Below are positions 56,947 to 64,000 of a DNA stretch of 64,000 bases, in pieces (position 1 is the first letter of the stretch; every line of letters starts with the position of its first letter). Location: NCBI RefSeq assembly GCF_030013905.1, contig NZ_CP124862.1:62001-126000 (forward strand), in the 5' to 3' direction. The translations under genes and the position numbers were made by a program. Source of the stretch: Petroclostridium sp. X23 (lineage in GTDB: Bacteria; Bacillota; Clostridia; SK-Y3). Under the pieces are notes generated by a model that did no database searches, was not told the origin of the DNA, and saw nothing but the letters and a program-made list of their open reading frames with translations.

Positions 56947-58149
56947 ATGAAGGCAGTAGAGTACTTTAGAATGTCGTTTAGCAGTACTGTATCTAATAAA
57001 CTTAGAACATTGCTGACTATTCTAGGGATAGTGATAGGAATATCTTCTGTCATTATCATTGTCTCCATTGGCAAAGGAGGACAAGCTGCTATTCTGGGAG
57101 AATTAGAAAAACTAGGGATTAGCGGTGTCAATATTAAGACAAAAGCCGGTGATTTACAGAGCAAGGATTTGCTTAAAATCGCAGATGCTGATATGATAAG
57201 AAAACGTATTCCTCAGATAAGAAGCGTAACACCTGTATTTAACGGCCTTGGTGTAGTAAAGCACAACAACAGATACAGGGAAGCATATTTGTGGGGCATA
57301 GATAAGGAATTTAGAAATATTTATTCTTTGCAGTTACTGCATGGCAGATTGGTCAATGAAGCCGATACACGTTCCCAGAGAAAAGTAGTTGTGATTGACA
57401 ATGTATTGTCCAGCAAGCTATTTCACAGGGAAAATGCGGTGGGGCGCACGCTGAAATTAACTTCAAAAAAAAATACATACAATGTGACCGTCATTGGCAT
57501 TGTGAAGAGTTCCAATGAAATGTTTGAAGAACTCTTCGGAGAACAAATTCCAACATTTGTTTATCTGCCTATTACAACACTGCAAAATATTTATGATAGC
57601 GACAATGTGGATCATATTTCCATTAAGATTGATAAAAGTGAAAACCTTGATGAAATAGGAGTAAAGGTGGTAAAATTTTTAGAGCGAATACATAATAATG
57701 AGGATAAATATTATGCTGAAAACATGATGAGACAGAAAGAACAAGTAAATAATGTAACCAATATACTTACTTTTATTATAGGTGCGATTGCTGCAGTATC
57801 TCTTATTGTAGGAGGTATTGGTATCATGAATATTATGCTTGTTTCAGTGAAAGAAAGAACAAGAGAGATAGGTATACGTAAAGCGTTAGGTGCTACAAGA
57901 AGAAATATACTTATTCAATTTTTGATTGAAGCTGTTAATCTTACTGTGATCGGAGGGATCATGGGAGTAGCTTCCGGAATAACGCTTTCATGGATGATAT
58001 GCCGTTTTTCAGGATTGCCTTTTAACATTTCAGTCTATACAATCTCTACTACGATGCTTTTTTCCGCTTTTATAGGATTGGTTTTTGGGGTGTATCCGGC
58101 AAAGAAAGCCGCGAACCTAGAACCGATAGAAGCGCTGAGGTACGAATAA
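56947..58149 (+). CDS. MacB/FtsX-type ABC permease, second copy
   Basis: 400 aa, ATG 4 bp after the adaptor stop. Same plan as the first copy: LLTILGIVIGISSVIIIVSI at the N-terminus, GGIGIMNIMLVSVKERTREI near the C-terminus, and the same EPIEALRYE end. No ATPase gene accompanies it, so it probably shares the one at 53762. Confidence 0.92.
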   Translation: MKAVEYFRMSFSSTVSNKLRTLLTILGIVIGISSVIIIVSIGKGGQAAILGELEKLGISGVNIKTKAGDLQSKDLLKIADADMIRKRIPQIRSVTPVFNGLGVVKHNNRYREAYLWGIDKEFRNIYSLQLLHGRLVNEADTRSQRKVVVIDNVLSSKLFHRENAVGRTLKLTSKKNTYNVTVIGIVKSSNEMFEELFGEQIPTFVYLPITTLQNIYDSDNVDHISIKIDKSENLDEIGVKVVKFLERIHNNEDKYYAENMMRQKEQVNNVTNILTFIIGAIAAVSLIVGGIGIMNIMLVSVKERTREIGIRKALGATRRNILIQFLIEAVNLTVIGGIMGVASGITLSWMICRFSGLPFNISVYTISTTMLFSAFIGLVFGVYPAKKAANLEPIEALRYE

Positions 58150-58151
58150 AA

Positions 58152-58182
58152 AATGGACAATGGACAATGTACAATGGACAAT
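58152..58182. repeat. Tandem ATGGACA repeats
   Basis: Four 7-base units (ATGGACA, ATGGACA, ATGTACA, ATGGACA) start just after the permease stop. The type is common in clostridial intergenic DNA. Confidence 0.7.
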
Positions 58183-58200
58183 ATAATAGGAGGTGGGAAA

Positions 58201-58376
58201 GTCAGATTAAGCACATAGAAGGAGTGAAGCATGGAGACTGGTCGAAATCACTGGAGAAGTGCTTGATTGGTCAGTCGCAAAGCATGGGGACGGGCCTACA
58301 GCTTCCCTAAAAAGCAAGCGCAGCAGTAGGTCCGTCCCCATGCTTCACTCCTTCTGCGTGCTAAATCGGACTTTTT
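58201..58376. repeat. Large nested GGGGAC foldback
   Basis: Outer arms 58201-58238 and 58334-58371 pair over 38 bases with about five mismatches and run into TTTTT. An inner segment 58281-58299 (AGCATGGGGACGGGCCTAC) also pairs with 58326-58344. The right strand can thus form either of two stems. Confidence 0.75.
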
Positions 58377-58531
58377 CAGTGATCCATTTTTACACATAGA
58401 AAGAGGCAAGAATCGGGAGGGAAATATTACTGCGCTTATCTTTGATGAAGCTTTATTTTGGTTTGATATTTATGCTTTGAATGATTTGTTTTATAATTAT
58501 TAATTATTAATTGAATTCCCCGGGGGTTTTT

Positions 58532-59293
58532 ATGGAACAGTTTCTCAAGACACCGTTTTTGCCTGAAAAAAGGGTAAGTCATGTCATCGTTGATGGAAGA
58601 GTATCGTCTAGCATCATATCATCTTTACATGAATTAGGTATAGACACTATTTTGACACCTGCATTGGCATCACTTTATCCATCTGTGCGCTGTCATCCGG
58701 ATATGCTTATACATCCGATTGGTGATGATATTGTGGTTGCAGCACCGGATGTATATGATCTTTTTAAGCCATTATTGATGCCGTTGAAAATAAAATTAAT
58801 CAGAGGTAAAACTTATATAAAAAGTAACTACCCTGAGAGTATTGCATATAATGTAGCAAGAATAAATAATGTGGCATTTCATAATATAACATACACAGAC
58901 CCGGTAGTTAGAGATTACCTGGAACAGAAAAATGTGCGAATGATTAATGTAAAACAGGGATATGCTAAATGCTCGGTATGTATTGTTAACGAGCATGCGA
59001 TCATTACTTCTGATCGAGGGATTGCAAATGCTGCCGATACCTATAATCTTGACGTGCTGCTAATTCGACCGGGCTATATTTTGCTTCCGGGTCTTAATTA
59101 TGGATTTGTTGGCGGAGCTACAGGACTTATCGCCCGAAATCAATTAGCAGCAGCCGGAAGCTTGAATAAGCATCCTGACTTCACTGATATCGTCGATTTT
59201 TGCAGTAAATATAATGTTGAGATTTTGAGTTTAGGTGACGAAGAGTTAATAGATATTGGGTCTATTATACCTATAAAATATAAACATGGTTAA
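58532..59293 (+). CDS. DUF6873-type GME-fold protein
   Basis: 253 aa; ATG at 58532. N-terminal VSHVIVDGRVSSSIISSL and PSVRCHPDMLIHP, middle VKQGYAKCSVCIVNEHAIIT and SDRGIANAA, then GFVGGATGLIARNQLAAAGS. The order resembles guanidino-group-modifying enzyme folds (the DDAH/arginine deiminase superfamily). CHPDM and the Cys in KCSVCIV could be active-site parts. NCBI has a DUF6873 family of this type in clostridia. Function unknown. Confidence 0.65.
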   Translation: MEQFLKTPFLPEKRVSHVIVDGRVSSSIISSLHELGIDTILTPALASLYPSVRCHPDMLIHPIGDDIVVAAPDVYDLFKPLLMPLKIKLIRGKTYIKSNYPESIAYNVARINNVAFHNITYTDPVVRDYLEQKNVRMINVKQGYAKCSVCIVNEHAIITSDRGIANAADTYNLDVLLIRPGYILLPGLNYGFVGGATGLIARNQLAAAGSLNKHPDFTDIVDFCSKYNVEILSLGDEELIDIGSIIPIKYKHG

Positions 59294-59390
59294 AATGGTA
59301 TCGTTATTTATTGGATTTAATAGGCAAGGCATATTACTGCATACAACATTCTACTTAGTCATATAATACACTTGAAGGGATGTGAATTCG

Positions 59391-60305
59391 ATGGACTGTT
59401 TATATATAGGAATGACTGATGATATAGATGATGTAAAAGATATGATAACAGATGAACTAGATAACTGGAAAGAAAAAAATATAAATATAGAACTTAAGGA
59501 AAAGAAAACAGATGATGTTAACTTCATAGAACTAGAGATACACTCTGATGATATGCTGAATAATATAAAAGTTCATCTTGCAAATACTTTGTCTCAATAC
59601 ATCATAGAAAAATATGAACAGAAGTTTATTAGCAGGATAATCAGCTCAAACTACTGTTATTTCAATACATGTGAACGCAGAGAAATACTGAAAACGGCTT
59701 TGAAAAGTGTACTGGGGATGGAAGAAAAAAATATATTCAGTAATTTATTTATGTTAAGAAGAAAGAATATTGTAGTAAAAAAATTATTGGAGTATTTGGA
59801 GACTTCAAATGAAATTATATTAGATGGATTTGTAACATTCCGGTTAAAGGACTATATAAAAGAGCTTGAAGATGTAGTGGATAAAGCGGTTGATGATTAT
59901 CTTATGGAAAAAGAATACAAAGAATTTATCCGACTCCTAAAATATTTTGTTGAAATCCAGGAGCCAAAATTTGATGTAGTTCATGTGTTGGCTAGTTATG
60001 ATAATAAGTATGTACTTATGGATAATAATAGAAAAGAAATAACAAACGAATGTATACAAGATTTTATAAATGAAGTGGCTGATGGTGAAATCAATTATGA
60101 TGATTTACTGGTGAGTTCACTCATCACGTTGGCACCAAATAAAATACACATTCATATGGCAGGACAAATCAAAAACAGAGAGTTGATGGAAACTATAAAA
60201 AATGTGTTTTACGGAAAAGTAATTTTCTGTCCGGGATGCGATCTTTGTATGGTCAATAAAATCCATCCCAGTGAAATAAAAATGACTGATTACTTGCATC
60301 AATAG
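59391..60305 (+). CDS. ytxC: Sporulation protein YtxC
   Basis: 304 aa; ATG 8 bp behind AAGGGATG. Charged and mostly helical. The C-terminal half has LSYLVSSLITLAP-like sequence (DDLLVSSLITLAPNKIHIH) and the Cys pair FCPGCDLC at the end. This matches the YtxC family of spore formers. Its precise role is not known. A terminator follows at once. Confidence 0.8.
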   Translation: MDCLYIGMTDDIDDVKDMITDELDNWKEKNINIELKEKKTDDVNFIELEIHSDDMLNNIKVHLANTLSQYIIEKYEQKFISRIISSNYCYFNTCERREILKTALKSVLGMEEKNIFSNLFMLRRKNIVVKKLLEYLETSNEIILDGFVTFRLKDYIKELEDVVDKAVDDYLMEKEYKEFIRLLKYFVEIQEPKFDVVHVLASYDNKYVLMDNNRKEITNECIQDFINEVADGEINYDDLLVSSLITLAPNKIHIHMAGQIKNRELMETIKNVFYGKVIFCPGCDLCMVNKIHPSEIKMTDYLHQ

Positions 60306-60320
60306 AATAATTTATATAAG

Positions 60321-60355
60321 ACATTATGCAAAAGCGCATAATGTTTATTTTTTTT
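60321..60355 (+). terminator. ytxC terminator
   Basis: ACATTATGC and GCATAATGT around AAAAGC, followed by TTATTTTTTTT. Confidence 0.8.
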
Positions 60356-60380
60356 ACTTTTTTGCTTTGTTTATTTTATA

Positions 60381-60419
60381 AAAACATATGTTTGCTTTTT
60401 TTTTAACATATGATATAAT
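60381..60419 (+). promoter_or_regulatory. uvrBA promoter with LexA-type box
   Basis: TTGCTT, 16 bp, TATAAT (60392-60419). AAAACATATGTTTG (60381-60394) matches the Gram-positive LexA/DinR box CGAACATATGTTCG at 11 of 14 positions and overlaps the -35. SOS control of uvrBA is the expected biology. Confidence 0.65.
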
Positions 60420-60444
60420 TACTTTGGATATGTGAGGTGACGAT

Positions 60445-62421
60445 ATGGATAGATTTGAAGTAGTTTCTGACTATAAGCCTCAAGGTGATCAACCAAAGGC
60501 AATTGAAAAATTAAGTGAGGGAATTATAAAGGGATATAAAGGACAGACTTTGCTGGGGGTTACTGGGTCGGGTAAGACGTTTACTGTTGCGAATGTGATT
60601 CAGCAGGTACAAAAGCCAACGTTGGTACTGGCACATAATAAGACGCTGGCAGCCCAGTTGTGCAGTGAGTTTAAAGAATTTTTTCCTAATAACGCGGTTG
60701 AGTATTTTGTCAGTTATTATGATTATTATCAACCGGAAGCGTATATTCCCCAGACCGATACCTATATTGAAAAAGATGCTTCTATCAATGATGAAATAGA
60801 TAAGCTTCGACATTCTGCGACAGCAGCACTCTTTGAAAAAAGAGATGTCATCATCGTAGCAAGTGTATCCTGTATCTACGGTCTTGGTGATCCGATTGAT
60901 TATAAAAATCTTGTTGTATCGCTGCGGCCGGGCATGACTAAGGAACGGGATGAGGTACTTAAAAAGTTGGTGGAAATCCAGTATGAAAGGAATGATATCA
61001 ACTTTGTCCGCGGTAAATTCAGGGTTCGGGGAGACGTGGTTGAAGTATTTCCTGCCAACTCCAGTGAAAAGGCACTGCGGATTGAGTTCTTCGGTGATGA
61101 AATAGAACGGATTACAGAAATAGATGTTTTGACGGGAGAAATCATAGGAATAAGAAACCATTGCGCGATTTTCCCGGCTTCTCACTATGTTACCACCCAT
61201 GATAAAATGGAACGGGCGATTAAAGCCATTGAAATAGAGCTGGAAGGACGGCTTACGGAACTAAAGAAGCAGGACAAGCTGGTGGAAGCGCAGAGGCTTG
61301 AACAAAGAACAAATTACGATATAGAAATGATGAGAGAAGTAGGTTTCTGTCAAGGCATAGAGAACTACTCAAGACATATCAGCGGCAGAGAACCGGGAAG
61401 CTCTCCGTTTACATTGATAGACTATTTTCCTAAAGATTTTCTACTGGTTATTGATGAATCTCATGTAACCATTCCACAGGTAAGAGGAATGTATGCGGGA
61501 GATCGTTCCAGAAAAGATTCGCTTGTGGAATACGGTTTTAGGTTGCCGTCGGCTTATGATAACAGACCATTGAATTTTGAAGAGTTTGAAGGCAGGCTTA
61601 ATCAGACGCTATTTGTTAGTGCGACCCCTAGTAATTATGAGAGACAGCATTCCCACAATATTGTGGAACAAATTATCCGCCCGACCGGGCTGATTGACCC
61701 TGAAGTGGTTGTAAAACCGATTAAAGGTCAGATCGATGACTTGTTAAGTGAGATTCATGCAAGAATCGAACAGAAAGAAAGGGTCTTAGTAACCACCCTT
61801 ACTAAAAAGATGGCAGAAGACTTGACTGACTATCTTAAAGAAATGAATATAAAAGTAAAATATTTGCATTCGGATATTGCAACCATCGAAAGAATGGAAA
61901 TCATTCGTGACCTGCGTCTAGGTGTATTTGATGTATTAGTAGGGATCAACCTTTTAAGAGAAGGGCTGGATTTGCCGGAGGTATCCCTTGTCGCGATTCT
62001 TGACGCGGATAAAGAAGGATTCTTGCGTTCCGAAACTTCACTGATTCAGACCATTGGCAGAGCTGCCAGAAATGTAAAAGGGAAAGTTATTATGTATGCC
62101 GATAAGTATACCGATTCAATGGTAAAAGCAATCAGTGAGACAAATCGTAGAAGAAAAATTCAAATGGATTTCAACAAGCAGCATGGCATTACCCCTAAGA
62201 CCATTGTCAAGGGAGTAAGACAAGTCATCGAAGCGACTAAAGTTGCTGAAGAAAGTGAAAAATATGGTGTGGATAGATCGATGAGGCAGGTTGACGGCAA
62301 TGAGATCCAGGAGATGATTGCAAGATTGACTGAGGATATGAAACTTGCTGCAGCGGACCTTCAGTTTGAAAGAGCGGCTGCACTGAGAGATAAGATAAAT
62401 GAATTAAAAGCAAAAGAATGA
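60445..62421 (+). CDS. uvrB: Excinuclease ABC subunit B
   Basis: 658 aa. Helicase-like damage verifier of nucleotide excision repair. Walker A GVTGSGKT (residues 38-45), beta-hairpin [24 protein letters not shown] motif, helicase motifs [15 protein letters not shown] and [18 protein letters not shown], and a C-terminal UVR domain ([17 protein letters not shown]) for UvrC contact. ATG behind GTGAGGTGACG. It is followed after 42 bp by uvrA. Confidence 0.98.
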   Translation: MDRFEVVSDYKPQGDQPKAIEKLSEGIIKGYKGQTLLGVTGSGKTFTVANVIQQVQKPTLVLAHNKTLAAQLCSEFKEFFPNNAVEYFVSYYDYYQPEAYIPQTDTYIEKDASINDEIDKLRHSATAALFEKRDVIIVASVSCIYGLGDPIDYKNLVVSLRPGMTKERDEVLKKLVEIQYERNDINFVRGKFRVRGDVVEVFPANSSEKALRIEFFGDEIERITEIDVLTGEIIGIRNHCAIFPASHYVTTHDKMERAIKAIEIELEGRLTELKKQDKLVEAQRLEQRTNYDIEMMREVGFCQGIENYSRHISGREPGSSPFTLIDYFPKDFLLVIDESHVTIPQVRGMYAGDRSRKDSLVEYGFRLPSAYDNRPLNFEEFEGRLNQTLFVSATPSNYERQHSHNIVEQIIRPTGLIDPEVVVKPIKGQIDDLLSEIHARIEQKERVLVTTLTKKMAEDLTDYLKEMNIKVKYLHSDIATIERMEIIRDLRLGVFDVLVGINLLREGLDLPEVSLVAILDADKEGFLRSETSLIQTIGRAARNVKGKVIMYADKYTDSMVKAISETNRRRKIQMDFNKQHGITPKTIVKGVRQVIEATKVAEESEKYGVDRSMRQVDGNEIQEMIARLTEDMKLAAADLQFERAAALRDKINELKAKE

Positions 62422-62463
62422 ATTTAGTTCATAGAACCAACAATAACATAGGAGAAGATAAAG

Positions 62464-64000
62464 ATGTCTAGAAATAGTATATTAATAAAAGGTGCAAGAG
62501 AGCATAACCTTAAAAATATTGATATTGAAATACCAAGAGATCAGTTCGTTGTGTTAACGGGTCTAAGCGGGTCTGGGAAATCTTCACTTGCTTTCGATAC
62601 TATTTACGCGGAAGGACAAAGAAGGTATGTGGAGTCATTGTCTGCTTATGCAAGACAATTTCTTGGACAGATGGAAAAGCCGGATGTTGACTATATAGAG
62701 GGTCTTTCTCCGGCCATTTCTATTGACCAGAAAACCACCAGTAAAAACCCCCGTTCAACAGTAGGTACGGTAACGGAGATATATGATTATTTAAGATTGC
62801 TTTTTGCACGAATTGGTATCCCGCATTGTCCTAAATGCGGGAAAGAAATCAAGCAGCAGACCATTGACCAGATCGTAGATCATATACTGGCGCTTGAGGA
62901 AAAAACAAGGATTCAGATATTGGCGCCGGTGGTGAGGTCACGGAAAGGCGAGCATCAGAAGGTGTTTGAAGATGCAAAAAAGAACGGATATGTAAGAATA
63001 AGAGTAGATGGGCAAGTCATGGAACTAACCGAAGAGATCAAACTGGAAAAGAATAAGAAGCATAATATAGAAATCGTTATCGACCGGTTAATTGTTAAAG
63101 AGGAGATCAGGAAAAGGCTTGCAGATTCATTGGAAACAGCACTTCATTTGACGGGCGGTATTGTGATTATTGATGTCATTGACGGGGGAGAAATTGTTTT
63201 CAGCCAAAATTATGCTTGTAACGATTGCGGCATCAGTATGGAAGAACTTTCACCGAGAATGTTTTCATTTAACAGCCCGTTTGGTGCATGTCCGAGCTGT
63301 AGCGGTTTGGGTACGCTGATGAAAATTGATGCGGACCTTATCATTCCCGATAAAAGCAAATCCATATCCGAAGGAGCTATCAATGCGGGCGGATGGAATA
63401 CCAGCAATGAAGAAAGCATGTCACGTATGTTTTTCGAAGCGCTTTCCAAACATTATGGATTTAGTTTAGATACTCCGGTGAAGGATCTGCCGGATAACAT
63501 CGTTGATATCATTTTATATGGTAACAATGGAGAAAAAATTAAAGTGGATTATGAACGGGGCTATGGGAAAGGTTCATTCCATGCGCCTTTTGAAGGTGTG
63601 ATTAATAATCTTGAGAGGCGGCATAAAGAAACGCAATCGGATTGGATGCGCAGTGAGTTGGAAAGCTTGATGAGCACGAATCCTTGTCCCGATTGCAGTG
63701 GCGCAAGATTAAAGAAAGAAATACTGGGTGTAACGGTGAATGGCAAAAATATTAATGATACGACCCAAATATCTATTGTTGAGGCCAGAAAATTCTTTAA
63801 TCATCTTACATTAACCGAAAAAGAACAATTGATTGCGCATCAGATATTGAAAGAAATTAACGCACGGTTAGGCTTTCTGGTAGATGTGGGATTGGAGTAT
63901 CTTACATTATCCAGGTCTACAGGAACATTATCGGGAGGTGAAGCGCAGCGTATACGTCTTGCGACCCAGATAGGATCCAGTCTAATGGGGGTCTTATATA
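62464..64000 (+). CDS. uvrA: Excinuclease ABC subunit A, 3' end outside window
   Basis: The first ~512 codons of UvrA, open to the window end. N-terminal Walker [15 protein letters not shown], UvrB-binding region with [13 protein letters not shown], zinc fingers CPKCG and CPSCSGLG, and signature [12 protein letters not shown] at the end. ATG behind AGGAGAAG. It finds DNA lesions and loads UvrB. The remaining half (second ATPase) lies outside. Confidence 0.97.
   Translation, partial: MSRNSILIKGAREHNLKNIDIEIPRDQFVVLTGLSGSGKSSLAFDTIYAEGQRRYVESLSAYARQFLGQMEKPDVDYIEGLSPAISIDQKTTSKNPRSTVGTVTEIYDYLRLLFARIGIPHCPKCGKEIKQQTIDQIVDHILALEEKTRIQILAPVVRSRKGEHQKVFEDAKKNGYVRIRVDGQVMELTEEIKLEKNKKHNIEIVIDRLIVKEEIRKRLADSLETALHLTGGIVIIDVIDGGEIVFSQNYACNDCGISMEELSPRMFSFNSPFGACPSCSGLGTLMKIDADLIIPDKSKSISEGAINAGGWNTSNEESMSRMFFEALSKHYGFSLDTPVKDLPDNIVDIILYGNNGEKIKVDYERGYGKGSFHAPFEGVINNLERRHKETQSDWMRSELESLMSTNPCPDCSGARLKKEILGVTVNGKNINDTTQISIVEARKFFNHLTLTEKEQLIAHQILKEINARLGFLVDVGLEYLTLSRSTGTLSGGEAQRIRLATQIGSSLMGVLY

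Noticed and set aside
60511-61200. 229-codon minus-strand open frame
   Set aside because: It is antisense to the highly conserved uvrB and its translation shows no family pattern.

Overview
The window comes from a low-GC, endospore-forming anaerobe of the Bacillota (Clostridia-like). Evidence for this: sporulation genes yunB and ytxC, a three-SLH-domain surface protein, gatCAB, NAD-dependent ligA, a LexA-type box in front of uvrBA, TTG/GTG starts behind strong GGAGG sites, and oxygen-sensitive or anaerobic enzymes (aldehyde:ferredoxin oxidoreductase, a ferredoxin/BFD protein, a membrane pyrophosphatase). I cannot name a genus.

Layout. 1-6.3 kb: the 3' part of a giant SLH protein, then a small double-glycine-leader peptide gene. 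6.7-11.3 kb: small unknown genes, yunB, an EamA transporter and ligA. 11.4-41.9 kb: a catabolic accessory island (details below). 42-45 kb: an ABC-2 transporter. 45.4-49.5 kb: a degenerate receiver protein and gatCAB. 49.5-49.8 kb: a type I toxin-antitoxin locus of the TxpA/holin-like family. 49.9-51.4 kb (minus strand): an M20 amidohydrolase and a Cys-rich mini-protein. 51.7-58.1 kb: a YknWXYZ/MacAB-like exporter with two adaptor/permease pairs and one ATPase. 58.5-64 kb: a DUF6873-type protein, ytxC, uvrB and the start of uvrA.

The island carries two divergent quinolinate-phosphoribosyltransferase-like proteins, a soluble MCP-like sensor, a TRAP transporter (dctPQM), two iron alcohol dehydrogenases, an aldehyde dehydrogenase and an orphan membrane protein. 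A long operon from 26.1 to 36.4 kb encodes a QPRTase-like protein, a MoCF-domain protein, UbiD, ferredoxin/BFD, a LarA-like protein, acylating acetaldehyde dehydrogenase, 4-hydroxy-2-oxovalerate aldolase, 2-oxopent-4-enoate hydratase and a membrane PPase. Two IclR regulators follow, then MoaD plus a tungsten-type AOR, and UbiX. Taken together this reads as an anaerobic route in which an imported organic acid is processed by UbiD/UbiX, AOR, ADH, ALDH and LarA-like chemistry. It would then be drained through the lower branch normally known from aerobic meta-cleavage (hydratase, aldolase, acetaldehyde dehydrogenase to pyruvate and acetyl-CoA). No ring-cleaving dioxygenase is present in the window. 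The substrate is unknown; this pathway is my inference and the best candidate here for an undescribed system.

The island looks reshuffled. It has a decayed copy of the IclR gene and its leader at 11.4-11.97 kb, a C-terminal ubiX stub in front of ubiD, several other gene stubs and an IS. A recurring 15-bp motif, TWCGGYAATANCGAA or a half-site of it, lies at several promoters and IclR leaders and may be the shared IclR operator. Outside the genes there is a dispersed family of foldback repeats built on GGGGAC/GTCCCC.
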